Origin: Mesorhizobium sp. L-8-3
GTDB lineage: Bacteria > Pseudomonadota > Alphaproteobacteria > Rhizobiales > Rhizobiaceae
Assembly (NCBI RefSeq): GCF_016756615.1
Contig: NZ_AP023262.1
Coordinates: 5,581,501 to 5,645,500 of the forward strand
Reading direction: 5' to 3'
DNA length: 64,000 nucleotides
Shown here: piece after piece, positions 53,199 to 62,431 of the stretch
Numbering within the stretch: the stretch's first letter is position 1
Layout: each line of letters begins with the position of its first letter
Position numbers and translations under genes: made by a program
The notes under the pieces: generated by a model
What the model was told of the DNA's origin: nothing
The model's input: only the letters and a program-made list of their open reading frames with translations
Databases searched by the model: none

Positions 53199-54110
53199 TC
53201 AATAGAGTTTCGCGCCGTTGACCATCAGCCGCACCGCATAGAGCGAAGTGGTGCCGCATATGTAGAGGATGTTGCGCTTCGGGCCGCCGAAGACACAGTT
53301 TGCGGTGGCCTCGGGCACCTTCACCTTGCCGATGAGCGTACCGTCCGGATGGTAGCAATGGATGCCGTCTTGCGCGCTGGTCCAGATGCGGCCCTCGTCG
53401 TCCAGGCGGAAACCGTCGAACAGACCGGCGGTGCAATCGGCGAACACCCTGCCTCCGGAAACGCCGCCAGCCTCGCCCACGTCGAAGACACGCATATGGG
53501 CCGGATGTTCCTGACCGTGCGTCCTGCCGGTGTCGGCGACGTAAAGCTGCCTCTCGTCCAGGGAGAAAGCGAGCCCGTTGGGGCGCACCATGTCGGTGAT
53601 GACGGCTTCGACGGCGGCCGTCGCCGGGTCCACACGGTAGACGTGGCAGCTGCCGATCTCGCTCTCGGCCTTATGCCCTTCATAGTCGGTTTCGATGCCG
53701 TAGGCCGGATCGGTGAACCAGATCGATCCGTCCGAGCGCACCACCACGTCGTTCGGCGAATTGAGCCGCTTCCCGTTCCAACGCTCGGCGATCACGGTGA
53801 TGCTGCCATCGTGCTCAGTGCGGGTGACGCGGCGGCCGCCATGCTCGCAGGTCACCAGCCTGCCCTGCCGGTCCGTCGTGTTGCCGTTCGAATGGTTCGA
53901 CGGCTGCCGGAAAACGCTCACATTCCCGTCCGTCTCGTCATAACGCAGCATGCGGTCGTTCGGGATGTCCGACCAGGCCAGGTAACGGCCCGCCGCGAAA
54001 TAGGCGGGGCCCTCCGCCCAGCGGCAACCGGTATAGAGCCTGTCCACATGCGCGGCGTCATTGACCAGCCGCGTAAAGCGCCGGTCGATTATTTCGTAGC
54101 TGTCCGACAT
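53199..54110 (-). CDS. SMP-30/gluconolactonase family lactonase
   Basis: ATG at 54110 follows GGGAGGAAG and gives 303 residues. Motifs of the six-bladed SMP-30 propeller are visible: RWAEGPAYFAAGRYLAWSD with the metal-binding Glu (seen as RWAEGPAYF), NSPNDVVVRSDGSIWFTDP, MVRPNGLAFS and DGFRLDDEGRIWTS. Such enzymes open sugar lactones to aldonates. With gluconokinase at the far end of the divergent operon, the product may be gluconate or a similar aldonate. Confidence 0.9.
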   Translation of the reverse strand: MSDSYEIIDRRFTRLVNDAAHVDRLYTGCRWAEGPAYFAAGRYLAWSDIPNDRMLRYDETDGNVSVFRQPSNHSNGNTTDRQGRLVTCEHGGRRVTRTEHDGSITVIAERWNGKRLNSPNDVVVRSDGSIWFTDPAYGIETDYEGHKAESEIGSCHVYRVDPATAAVEAVITDMVRPNGLAFSLDERQLYVADTGRTHGQEHPAHMRVFDVGEAGGVSGGRVFADCTAGLFDGFRLDDEGRIWTSAQDGIHCYHPDGTLIGKVKVPEATANCVFGGPKRNILYICGTTSLYAVRLMVNGAKLY

Positions 54111-54144
54111 CTTCCTCCCCTTACGCTCGATGACAGAACTCAGC

Positions 54145-54175
54145 GATGATAGCGCTATCATCAGAACTGGTTCAA
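54145..54175 (-). promoter_or_regulatory. Promoter and 18-bp perfect palindrome operator of the SMP-30 operon
   Basis: GATGATAGCGCTATCATC (54145-54162) is a perfect palindrome with a central CG, as LacI-type operators have. On the minus strand it overlaps the -10 TATCAT of a promoter whose -35 is TTGAAC (54175-54170), 18 bases away. Binding would block transcription of the SMP-30, tautomerase and lacI genes. Confidence 0.78.
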
Positions 54176-54361
54176 GGGGCAGATGCGACGAGGCTTGCAT
54201 CGCCTCCGGCTCGCATGTGCCTGCGATATGCACCATTCGCCGAGAATGACGCGACAAGCGCCACTATCGGACACCTAGCCTCGATGCAGGGTACCCGGGG
54301 CCATGCTCGATCCGGCCCTTGAGCGACGATCGAGACAGGCAGAAAGTCCCCAAAAAAGCAC

Positions 54362-54390
54362 TTTACAAGGCTGAAATGGTAGCGCTAACT
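54362..54390 (+). promoter_or_regulatory. Promoter and LacI-type operator of the importer operon
   Basis: TTTACA (54362-54367) and CTAACT (54385-54390) are 17 bases apart. GGTAGCGCTAAC (54378-54389) shares the TAGCGCTA core with the divergent operator at 54145 and overlaps the -10, so the same LacI protein probably represses both directions. Confidence 0.7.
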
Positions 54391-54482
54391 CTTTCAGTGA
54401 CTGCCTTTGGGAGGAGATCCGAAGCGTCGCGAACGAGCCCGGCATGAAGCGTGCCGATGGCGGGCGGTAGCAATGCCCGGAG

Positions 54483-54506
54483 ATCGATATCGGAATCGAT
54501 ATCGGA
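54483..54506 (+). repeat. Two tandem 12-bp repeats in the leader of the importer operon
   Basis: ATCGATATCGGA occurs twice in a row about 50 bases before the binding-protein start codon. The function is unknown. The remainder of the 443-bp gap (54111-54553) holds the two operators described and no gene. Confidence 0.6.
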
Positions 54507-54553
54507 TCGCTGGTCGAAGCCGGATCTGGTACGCCTACACGGGAGGAAATGCG

Positions 54554-55678
54554 ATGGTGAAGTCACTCGTCGGCGGCATTGTTGCAGCCACGGCATTGGT
54601 CTTGCTCAACTCGTCGGCCCTTGCCGAACCTGAAATCGTCTCGGGCCCCGCTGTCGAGCCCGATTGCTTCGCGCCTTGGTCGGCGGACACGAAATTCTTC
54701 AAGTTCCCGAAGAAGGATGGGCCATACCGTATTGCGCTGGCCAATGGCTATATCGCCAACACCTGGCGCATCCAGATGGTGCAGACGGCAAAGGCCTACG
54801 CGGCACAGCCGGATGTCGCGGCCAAGCTCAAGGAGTTCAAGGTGGTCTCGACCGGCGAGGACGTGCCGGCGCAGATTTCCGCAATCAACAATTTCATCGA
54901 TTCCGGTTATGACGCGATCGTCGTCAACGCCCAGAACCCGACCGCCTTCGCGCCCGTCATCAAGCGGGCCAAGGAAGCGGGCGTGGTTCTTGTCGCCTTC
55001 GACAACATCCTGGACACGAAGGACGCCATCAACGTCAATGTCGACCAGAAGGGGCTCGGTGAATTGTGGGCCGAATGGCTGGTCAAGCACCTGCCCGACG
55101 GCGGCAAGATCCTCGAAGTGCGCGGCGTCGCCGGAACCTCGGTCGATACCGATCGCCACAACGGCATCCATGAAAAGCTGCAGGCTTCGGGCAAGGACTT
55201 CCAGGTGACCGAGGTGATGGGCAAATGGGACGACGGTGTCGCGCAGAAGGTCACGGCCGACGCCATCGCGACGAACGGTCCGTTCGACGGCATCACCGGG
55301 CAAGGCGGAGACACCGGCATCGTCCAGGCCATGATCGACGCCAAGCATCCGTTCGTCCCCTTCGGCGGAGAGACGGAGAACGGCTTCCGCAAGTTCTGCG
55401 CCAAATTCGCCTCCGAGGGGCTGAAATGCACCTCGGCGGGCACCGGTCCGGCGCAGGTCGCGGTCGCCATCAAGACGGCGATTGCCGCTCTCGAGGGGCA
55501 GGTCGTGCCCCAGGAGGTGAAGCTGCCGCTGGCCGTCGCCTCCGATCCGGATCTCAAGGAAGGGCAGGACTATTTCCCCAATGAGTCCGACAACTTCTTC
55601 GTCGGCAATTCCTTCCCCACCTGCGGAATCAATTTCAAAGCGCAGGAGATCATGGGGCAGACGAAGGAGAACAAATAG
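54554..55678 (+). CDS. Sugar ABC transporter substrate-binding protein (RbsB-like)
   Basis: ATG at 54554 follows GGGAGGAAA and gives 374 residues with a signal peptide (cut after SALA, about residue 24). The mature protein has the type I periplasmic-binding fold: YRIALANGYIANTWRIQMV, INNFIDSGYDAIVVNAQNP, DGITGQGGDTGIVQAMIDA. ATPase and two permease genes follow, then gluconokinase. A sugar or sugar-acid ligand is expected; which one is not visible. Confidence 0.91.
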   Translation: MVKSLVGGIVAATALVLLNSSALAEPEIVSGPAVEPDCFAPWSADTKFFKFPKKDGPYRIALANGYIANTWRIQMVQTAKAYAAQPDVAAKLKEFKVVSTGEDVPAQISAINNFIDSGYDAIVVNAQNPTAFAPVIKRAKEAGVVLVAFDNILDTKDAINVNVDQKGLGELWAEWLVKHLPDGGKILEVRGVAGTSVDTDRHNGIHEKLQASGKDFQVTEVMGKWDDGVAQKVTADAIATNGPFDGITGQGGDTGIVQAMIDAKHPFVPFGGETENGFRKFCAKFASEGLKCTSAGTGPAQVAVAIKTAIAALEGQVVPQEVKLPLAVASDPDLKEGQDYFPNESDNFFVGNSFPTCGINFKAQEIMGQTKENK

Positions 55679-55755
55679 CCAGTGCAATTCCAGGGGTGCC
55701 GCGCGGCAGGCGCGACACCCCTCATCAAGTCGCCGACCAATTCCCGGAGATTACG

Positions 55756-57297
55756 ATGGAAGGCACGGCACCGTTCTTTCGAATGGAAGGGGTCTCGAAG
55801 CGTTATGGCGGGGTGAGGGCGCTCGAGAAGGCCGATCTCTCCGTCAGGGCCGGCGCTATCCATGCGGTCCTGGGGGAGAACGGTGCGGGCAAATCGACGC
55901 TGATCAAGATCATGGCCGGCGTCGTGGCCCCGGACGAAGGCCATATGACGCTCGACGGGAGACAGGTGGAATTCGCTTCTCCCGCGGCGGCGAATGCCGC
56001 CGGGATCGTCTGTGTCTTCCAGGAACTCTCCCTGATCCCCGAACTCACGGTCGCCGACAACATCATCATATCAAATCCACCCACGCGTTTCGGCATGATC
56101 GACCGCGGGGCGCAGCGACGCATGGCCGAGGAGGCCCTGACCCGCGCGGGAGCGTCCGATATTCACCCCCTGGCACTGGTGAAGGACCTCCCACTGTCCC
56201 GCCGCCAGATGGTGGAGATCGCGAAAGCGCTGGCGCGAAAACCGCGAATACTGATCCTGGACGAGGCTACGTCCGCGCTGACGTCGGCCGATGTCGCCAA
56301 CGTTTTCGCTGTGCTCAAACGACTGCGGGCGGAAGGTCTGGCGCTGCTTTACATCTCGCATCGGATGAACGAGATCGCCGAACTGGCCGACGATTGCACC
56401 GTCTTCCGCAACGGGCGCAAGGTCGCCAGCTATCCGGCCGGTTCGAAAAGCGACAGCGAGGTCATCGAAATGATGATCGGCCGCGAATATCACAATGCAT
56501 ATCCGACAAAACCGGATCGCGACACCAATGTCGCGAAGGTCCTGGAAGCGCGCAACCTCTCCTGGTCGGACCGGCTTCGGGACATCTCCTTCTCGATCGG
56601 CGCCGGCGAGATCGTGGGACTCGGTGGACTGGACGGACAAGGACAGCGCGATCTGCTGCTGGCGCTGTTCGGCGTGCTGCGCGGGCTCGGCGGCGAGGTC
56701 CTGGTCGACGGGAAGCCGGTGAGCATCAACAGCCCCGCCCAGGCGCGCAAGCGCGGCATCGGCATGGCTCTCATCCCCGAGGATCGCAAGACCGAAGGCC
56801 TGATGCTGCCGATGACCGTCCGAGACAATCTGTCCTTCGCCAGCCTGGATCGTCTGACCCGGGGCGGCGTGGTCGACCGCGCCGCGGAACAGGACCACAT
56901 CGACGAGATGGTGAAGCTGCTGGAGATCAGGACCGACGGCCTCGATATCCCGGTCGGCTCGCTTTCCGGCGGCAACCAACAGAAGGTGGTGATCGCCAAA
57001 TGGCTGATGCGCCACCCGCGCATCGTCCTCCTCAACGATCCGACCCGCGGCATCGATGTCGGCACGAAACAGGAGATCTACCAGTTGCTGCGCAGGCTCG
57101 CCGACGGCGGCGCTGCAATCCTGTTCTACTCGACGGATTATGCCGAGCTGATCGGCTGCTGCGACCGGGTGCTCGTGCTCTATGACGGGGCGATCAAGCG
57201 CGAGCTTGCCGGCGACGAGATAACCGAACATGCGCTCATCGCCAGCGCTCTCAACATCCACCCCGCAGAGGCCGCGCGCCAAAAGGCAGCCCGATGA
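55756..57297 (+). CDS. Sugar ABC transporter ATP-binding protein (RbsA/XylG-like, double ATPase)
   Basis: ATG at 55756 is preceded by GGAG and gives 513 residues. The first half has complete ATPase motifs (GENGAGKSTLIKIM, LSRRQMVEIAKAL, ILDEATSAL). The second half has a degenerate Walker A (GLGGLDGQGQRDLLLAL) but a good signature LSGGNQQKVVIAKW, the usual pattern of RbsA-type proteins. It powers the two permeases encoded next, the first of which it overlaps by four bases. Confidence 0.93.
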   Translation: MEGTAPFFRMEGVSKRYGGVRALEKADLSVRAGAIHAVLGENGAGKSTLIKIMAGVVAPDEGHMTLDGRQVEFASPAAANAAGIVCVFQELSLIPELTVADNIIISNPPTRFGMIDRGAQRRMAEEALTRAGASDIHPLALVKDLPLSRRQMVEIAKALARKPRILILDEATSALTSADVANVFAVLKRLRAEGLALLYISHRMNEIAELADDCTVFRNGRKVASYPAGSKSDSEVIEMMIGREYHNAYPTKPDRDTNVAKVLEARNLSWSDRLRDISFSIGAGEIVGLGGLDGQGQRDLLLALFGVLRGLGGEVLVDGKPVSINSPAQARKRGIGMALIPEDRKTEGLMLPMTVRDNLSFASLDRLTRGGVVDRAAEQDHIDEMVKLLEIRTDGLDIPVGSLSGGNQQKVVIAKWLMRHPRIVLLNDPTRGIDVGTKQEIYQLLRRLADGGAAILFYSTDYAELIGCCDRVLVLYDGAIKRELAGDEITEHALIASALNIHPAEAARQKAAR

Positions 57298-58274
57298 AGG
57301 ACTGGCGATACTGGTTTGCCGAGCAGCGCGGAACGCTGACAGCACTGACGATCTTCGTGGTGATGTTCATCATCTACACGTCGAACCATCCGGCAGGGTT
57401 CACGCCCAACGTCGTCCAGACCGCGGCGAACAAGGGCGTATTGCTCGCCTTCGTCGCCATGGCCCAAACGCTGGTGGTGATTACTGCCGGAATCGATCTC
57501 TCCGTCGGGATGATCTTCCTGCTCACCAATTGCCTGGCCTCCTGGCTCGTGCTGGGCACCCCTCAGGCCACGGCGTTCGGCGTCATTGCGGTTCTGGCGG
57601 CGGGCGCCTTGTGCGGCGCTATCAACGGAGCGATCGTCATCTATGGCCGGCTGCAGCCCATCGTGGCGACGATCGCAACCGGCGCCGTCTATTTTGGCCT
57701 GGCTCTGCTTCTTCGCCCCTTCCCGGGCGGATCGGTCAACGAGGGGCTCGCCGACGCCTTGACCGGTCGGATCCTCGGCGTGGTGCCCGCCAGCCTTGTC
57801 GCGCTGGCAGCGGTGATCCTGGTCGTCTGGGTGCCGTTCAGCCGTTCGGTCTATGGGCGAGCGGCCTATGCCGCCGGCTCTTCCGAAACGGCGGCCTACA
57901 TGTCGGGGATGCCGATCCGGCGCGGCAAGTTCATGGCCTATACGCTGGCAGGGCTCGTCGCAGCTATCGGCGGTCTCTTTCTCACCTTCTTCACCTATAC
58001 GGGCGAAGCCGCCTATGCCAGCGGCAATGCCTATACTTTGTTCTCGATCGCCGCGGTCGTGCTGGGCGGCGTTTCGCTGTTCGGCGGAAAAGGCAGCGCA
58101 ATCGGCGCGGTCTTTGGCGCCCTGGCCTTCCGCACCATCGGCGACCTGTTGTTCGTCTTCGACCTCGACCCTCTGTGGCAGCCCCTGTTCCAGGGGATCA
58201 TCCTTTTGGTCGCGGTCAGCCTCGGAGCCTTTGCCCTGTTCAGGGTGCGCAACAGGTTGGAGTGGTTCCAGTGA
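57294..58274 (+). CDS. Sugar ABC transporter permease (RbsC-like), first subunit
   Basis: The 326-residue protein has 8-10 membrane helices and the RbsC-type motifs GIDLSVGMIF, YGRAAYAAGSSETAAYMSG and VVLGGVSLFGGKGS. It overlaps the ATPase gene (ATGA) and the second permease gene (GTGA). Having two different permease genes implies a heterodimeric channel. Confidence 0.91.
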   Translation: MKDWRYWFAEQRGTLTALTIFVVMFIIYTSNHPAGFTPNVVQTAANKGVLLAFVAMAQTLVVITAGIDLSVGMIFLLTNCLASWLVLGTPQATAFGVIAVLAAGALCGAINGAIVIYGRLQPIVATIATGAVYFGLALLLRPFPGGSVNEGLADALTGRILGVVPASLVALAAVILVVWVPFSRSVYGRAAYAAGSSETAAYMSGMPIRRGKFMAYTLAGLVAAIGGLFLTFFTYTGEAAYASGNAYTLFSIAAVVLGGVSLFGGKGSAIGAVFGALAFRTIGDLLFVFDLDPLWQPLFQGIILLVAVSLGAFALFRVRNRLEWFQ

Positions 58275-59257
58275 GCGAGACGACGATGACGCGCCTTGCC
58301 GGACGCATGCCGGGCCTCATCCGCCGATCCGATCCGGCGGTACTGACCGCTTTCGGCTGCATCATCCTTCTGCTTCTTCTCGGCAGCCTCTATTCGCGCA
58401 GCTTCCTGTCGCCGGAATATCTGCTGCAGCAGTTGAAGGTCGCCTCGTTCCTCGGGGTGATCGCCACGGGCATGATGCTCGTCATCCTTCTGGGGCAGAT
58501 CGACCTGTCCGTACCATGGTCCGTCGCAACAGGCGCGATGATGGCCTGCGCGGCGGCGGCTTATGGACCGGTGGGCGTCGCCCTTGCGATCCCCTTCGGA
58601 ATCCTCTGCGGCATCGCGATCGGCGTCGTCAATGGGCTAGGCGTGGCCTATCTGCGCATACCGTCCATGATCGTCACTTTGGGCACGAACGCGGTGGCGC
58701 AGGGCGTCATGGTGGTCTACACAGGCGGCTTCTCTCCGCAGGATTCCGCCACCCAAGCCATGCGCTACCTCGCGACCGGTTCCCTGATCCCGGGAATCCC
58801 GAATGCCGTGATCATCTGGGCGCTTGTCGGCGCCGCGACGGTCTTTTTGCTCACACGGACGGGCTTCGGGCGCGCCGTCTACGGCATCGGCAACCGCGAG
58901 CGGGCAGCCTACCTTTCCGGCGTGGACACACGACGGGTCGTGATGATCGCCTTCGCGCTGGCTGGCGGGTTGTCAGCGTTCGGCGGCGTCCTGCTCGCCG
59001 GCTACGCCTCCAAGGCGGCCCAATCGATGGGCGATGCCTATCTGTTGCCGGCCATTGCAGCGGTCGTGCTGGGCGGAACCTCGATCCTCGGCGGTCGCGG
59101 CTCCTATCTCGGTACCGTCGCCGGCGTCATCCTGATCACTCTGCTGCAATCGATACTGTCCGTCATGCAGATGCCCGAGGCCGGACGCCAGATCACCTAT
59201 GGCCTGGTCATCATCCTGATGCTGCTTCTCTATGGCCGAGCACCGGCAAGCCGCTGA
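58271..59257 (+). CDS. Sugar ABC transporter permease (RbsC-like), second subunit
   Basis: GTG at 58271 overlaps the stop of the first permease and gives 328 residues; an ATG five codons later is possible. Motifs parallel the first subunit: GQIDLSVPWSVATGAMM, YGIGNRERAAYLSGV and VVLGGTSILGGRGSYLG. It forms the channel with the first subunit. Gluconokinase begins three bases after its stop. Confidence 0.9.
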   Translation: MSETTMTRLAGRMPGLIRRSDPAVLTAFGCIILLLLLGSLYSRSFLSPEYLLQQLKVASFLGVIATGMMLVILLGQIDLSVPWSVATGAMMACAAAAYGPVGVALAIPFGILCGIAIGVVNGLGVAYLRIPSMIVTLGTNAVAQGVMVVYTGGFSPQDSATQAMRYLATGSLIPGIPNAVIIWALVGAATVFLLTRTGFGRAVYGIGNRERAAYLSGVDTRRVVMIAFALAGGLSAFGGVLLAGYASKAAQSMGDAYLLPAIAAVVLGGTSILGGRGSYLGTVAGVILITLLQSILSVMQMPEAGRQITYGLVIILMLLLYGRAPASR

Positions 59258-59260
59258 ATC

Positions 59261-59788
59261 ATGAACGAAGCACCGGAACATAGCGGCGGGAATGCGCCTG
59301 TCGTCGTGATGGGCGTTGCCGGATCGGGCAAGACATTGGTCGGCCGACAACTGGCCGAAGAAGTTTGCGCGCTGTTCATAGAGGGCGACCAATTCCATCC
59401 GCCCAGCAACGTTGCGCTGATGGCGAGCGGCACAGCCCTCAACGACGAGAACCGAAAGGATTGGCTCGACCGGATCGGCCGGCGGATCGCGGAAATGTCC
59501 GCGACCGGCCAACGAACCGTCACGGCCTGTTCCGCGCTGAAGCGCATCTATCGCGACTGCTTGCGCGGACATTGCCCTGACATCGTATTCCTGTATCTCG
59601 ACATCGATCAGGAGGTCGCGGAACAACGCGTAGCGGCCAGGCATGATCATTTCATGCCGGCGAGCCTCGTCCGGAGCCAGTTCGAGGCGCTCGATCCGCC
59701 GGGCGAGGATGAACGGGCGCTTGGAGTGGATGCTACGTTACCTGTGACGACGATCGTGGCCAAGGCCGTCGACTATCTCGGTTCGTGA
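59261..59788 (+). CDS. gntK: Gluconokinase
   Basis: The 175-residue protein is typical of the shikimate-kinase-like gluconokinase family: P-loop GVAGSGKTLVG (about 18-28), EGDQFHPPSN, LNDENRKDWLDRIG, TACSALKRIYRD and RHDHFMPASLVRSQFEAL. It phosphorylates gluconate to 6-phosphogluconate. It closes the importer operon and, with the SMP-30 lactonase, points to use of gluconate or a sugar oxidised to it. Confidence 0.93.
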   Translation: MNEAPEHSGGNAPVVVMGVAGSGKTLVGRQLAEEVCALFIEGDQFHPPSNVALMASGTALNDENRKDWLDRIGRRIAEMSATGQRTVTACSALKRIYRDCLRGHCPDIVFLYLDIDQEVAEQRVAARHDHFMPASLVRSQFEALDPPGEDERALGVDATLPVTTIVAKAVDYLGS

Positions 59789-59912
59789 AAGCCGCGCCGG
59801 GTGCCGCACCCGCCCATGCGCACGTGGCCAAATTCTCCAGACAAGAACGAGGCGGCTTCAGGCTTCACCCGGCCGGGGCGAGGATAGTCCCCCGCCCCTT
59901 TGCCAGCGCGGA

Positions 59913-60425
59913 TCAGTTCGCCGATGCGAGTGTCATCGACGTGCCGGTGGCAGCGAGATTGAGACCAATCTGGCCGGTGAGGCTCACAGGCTGAAGCTGG
60001 ATGGAACCGGCGGTGCCGCCGAACAGAATGTTGGTGCCGATACCGGCCCCGACCGTCGCTTCGGCGGTGGCGCCTCTGTAGATGCCGCCCAACGAGCCGC
60101 GGTGATAACCGGCGGTCGGGGCGAAGACCGCCCAGATGAGCCTGCTCTGCGTCGTGAAGCCGACGTCGACACCGAGCTTGCGAATTGTGCCGGTATAATG
60201 GTCGATGGCCCTGGAACCGATCGTGGAGGTGAACACGCAGTCGAGTTCCTTGGCGGAGCCGAGCACATAACCGACGCCCCCGCCGATACCGCATTGGAGG
60301 TAACCAATCCTCACGCCGTCGCGGTCGTCCGGGATCGGCTGTGCTCGAAGATCTGCCGCGCCGGCCACCGAAGCGCCCAGAAGCGCCATCTGTGCGGCCA
60401 ACGCCGCTGCAAGCATCTTCTTCAT
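59913..60425 (-). CDS. DUF992 exported protein
   Basis: The second ATG of the pair at 60428/60425 has AAGGAG at six bases and gives 170 residues with a signal peptide (cut after AGAA). The mature part matches DUF992: VRIGYLQCGIGGGVGYVLGS, LDCVFTS, DHYTGTIRKLGVDVGFT and GSLGGIYRGATAEATVGAG. These are small secreted or outer-membrane-associated proteins of Alphaproteobacteria with unknown role. A 306-bp gap between it and the GH25 gene shows nothing else. Confidence 0.88.
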   Translation of the reverse strand: MKKMLAAALAAQMALLGASVAGAADLRAQPIPDDRDGVRIGYLQCGIGGGVGYVLGSAKELDCVFTSTIGSRAIDHYTGTIRKLGVDVGFTTQSRLIWAVFAPTAGYHRGSLGGIYRGATAEATVGAGIGTNILFGGTAGSIQLQPVSLTGQIGLNLAATGTSMTLASAN

Positions 60426-60731
60426 CATAGTCTCCTTGTGGGAATGCATGCGAGAATGCGCCCCGTTACCGACCCGCCTGTGATCGAGCATATAGAGCGG
60501 CGGTGACGGCAAGACCATGGCGGCGGCACGCGCTGCGCGCTCCGTTCACATCTTCCTGATCGACATGGAGAAATCGGCAGGCAGACGCTCCATCCGCCTC
60601 GATCTAGCCGGGGGGATTGCAGCGAAGAAAAGGTTACGATCGCCTGTTCCGCAAAGTGACGCAGCAAGGGCCCACGGGCGGTGCGGCGAAGGAGAGGCCG
60701 AGGCGAAACGCCCGCCCCTGCCCGCCGGCAC

Positions 60732-61751
60732 TCACGTCTTGTCGGCCACCCATATGTGCCACTCGCGCTCCGTGCCGTGGAACACGTTGAGGTCGATCCT
60801 GCCGCTCACGCCGTGCGAAAGGCCCGAGCCGGAATACTGCCAGAACACCCATTTGCGGCCGGGATAGACCTTGGAGGGATGGCGTGCCACGGCGCGCAGC
60901 CAGAACGGATGGTTCGGGAAAGCCCCTTCGAGATTGTCGGCGTGGAAGTCGGGCGCGGTGTAGATGATCGGCCGTTGGCCATAGTGGGCCTCCAGCTTGT
61001 CCATGAAGACCTGCATCTTCTCGCGAACCTTGGCCGGAGACGGCCGCCGCTTGCAACTCGACTCGCCATTCCACTCGACATCGATGACAGGCGGTAGCGC
61101 GCCCGGCTCCTTCGGCACGTTCCGGATGAACCAGTCTGCCTGCTCGCCGGCCGTGCGGCACCAGTAGAAGAAGTGGTACGCACCGCGCTTCAGCCCGGCA
61201 GCCTTGGCAGCCCGCCAGTTCTTGCGGAACATCGGGTCGAGATGGTCGCCGCCATCCGTCGCCTTTATGTAGGCGAAATTGGCGCCCTGCGAGCGCAGCT
61301 TCACCCAGTCGACCTCGCCCTGCCAGCGCGACACGTCCACGCCGTGAACGGCGAGTTGGTGTGGGGTGGAGGCTCCGAAATTGATCGGCTTGGCGTCGCG
61401 GAAACGCCGACGATAGATCGTGCCCACCTTCGGCGCAGCCTCGCGCGCGGCCGGTTTGTCCGGCACCATCACGGCGAGCGTCGTCGGCTTCGCCGGCGGC
61501 ACCAGCGCATTGGCCTGGAAATCGCCTACCGCCGCCGGGGGCTCGGCGCCCGGGACCACCTCTTCCTCGGCTTCGGCCGCGAAGCCGACGTCACGCGCCG
61601 CAACGCCGGCGGTCGGCACAGGCTTCGTCGGCCTGATGGCGTTGGTGATCTCGGGCGACGGCGGCAACACGCTTTCCAGGCCGGAGCTGGCGGAGCAGCC
61701 GGCCACGGCGATCCCGGCAAGAAGAAGGATGAGGGCTCTTGTCGAACGCAT
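60732..61751 (-). CDS. GH25 lysozyme-like lipoprotein
   Basis: The 339-residue protein starts with a lipoprotein signal (LLAGIAVAGCS, Cys at about 19). A low-complexity linker leads to a glycoside hydrolase family 25 domain (about residues 130-335) with VHGVDVSRWQGEVDW, FAYIKATDGG, GAYHFFYW and PPVIDVEWNGE; the Asp and Glu residues of the active site are present. It should cut peptidoglycan from an outer- or inner-membrane anchor, for wall turnover. Confidence 0.9.
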   Translation of the reverse strand: MRSTRALILLLAGIAVAGCSASSGLESVLPPSPEITNAIRPTKPVPTAGVAARDVGFAAEAEEEVVPGAEPPAAVGDFQANALVPPAKPTTLAVMVPDKPAAREAAPKVGTIYRRRFRDAKPINFGASTPHQLAVHGVDVSRWQGEVDWVKLRSQGANFAYIKATDGGDHLDPMFRKNWRAAKAAGLKRGAYHFFYWCRTAGEQADWFIRNVPKEPGALPPVIDVEWNGESSCKRRPSPAKVREKMQVFMDKLEAHYGQRPIIYTAPDFHADNLEGAFPNHPFWLRAVARHPSKVYPGRKWVFWQYSGSGLSHGVSGRIDLNVFHGTEREWHIWVADKT

Positions 61752-61932
61752 TGGGGCCTATACGCAATACGAAACAGGCCGCAGGCGGATGCCGTCGGCA
61801 GGAATGGGTCTGGCCGATTCTTGATCGATAAAATGTCAACAAAGTTTGAATCGATTTGCAGGAATCGCGAAAATCGCGCGTCTTCCGCCGAAAAGAGGTG
61901 GCCGATCTGGACAGGCTTCCCGATGCAACGCT

Positions 61933-62382
61933 TCAGCCGTTCGCCGACATGAAGCTGTCCTGCACAGGGGCCGGAAAGTCCCGGGGCGTCAAAACAATGT
62001 CGGCCAAGGTGTAGCGATCAAGCGTCGTCTGGAAGGAAGCCATCGCCTCGTCAAGCATGCCGGCAAGCTTGCAGCAGCGCGTCAGCACGCACCGATTGCC
62101 GGTCGCGAAACACTCCACGAGGGCGAAATCGGGCTCGGTCAGCCTGACGACGTCGCCAATGCGTATGGCCTCTGGAGGCCGGCCGAGCATGAGCCCGCCG
62201 GAGCGGCCGCGCACCGCCCTGAGAAAGCCGCCGCGCGTCAACGTGTTGGCCACCTTGTTGAGATGCGTCTTCGAGACACCGAAGGTCCGCGCGGCCTCCT
62301 CGATGGTGATCAGCCGGTCACCTGCCGAAGCCGCAAACATAAGCATTCTAAGCGCATAGTCGGAGAAGTTCGTCAGCCGCAT
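61933..62382 (-). CDS. nsrR: Rrf2-family regulator, NsrR-like (nitric oxide sensor)
   Basis: The protein is 149 residues. MRLTNFSDYALRMLMF and the winged helix (RTFGVSKTHLNKVANTL, RGRSGGLMLGRPP) match NsrR. Three cysteines for an Fe-S cluster lie in VECFATGNRCVLTRCCKL, with spacing like NsrR. The adjacent co-directional gene 49 bases upstream encodes a truncated globin, a usual nitric oxide defence partner. It probably represses that gene until nitric oxide damages the cluster. Confidence 0.85.
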   Translation of the reverse strand: MRLTNFSDYALRMLMFAASAGDRLITIEEAARTFGVSKTHLNKVANTLTRGGFLRAVRGRSGGLMLGRPPEAIRIGDVVRLTEPDFALVECFATGNRCVLTRCCKLAGMLDEAMASFQTTLDRYTLADIVLTPRDFPAPVQDSFMSANG

Positions 62383-62431
62383 GAGCCGTCCTCCGTCGCA
62401 CGCCCGGCCGACCGCAGCCGCCGCCGTGACG

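Noticed and set aside
55581..59283. Alternative-frame long plus-strand frames across the RbsABC-type genes
   Set aside because: They are Arg-rich translations of other frames through genes with intact ABC motifs.
59798..59812. CGGGTG-CCG-CACCCG hairpin between gntK and the DUF992 gene as terminator
   Set aside because: The stem is only six pairs with no T-run; in GC-rich sequence this is weak evidence.
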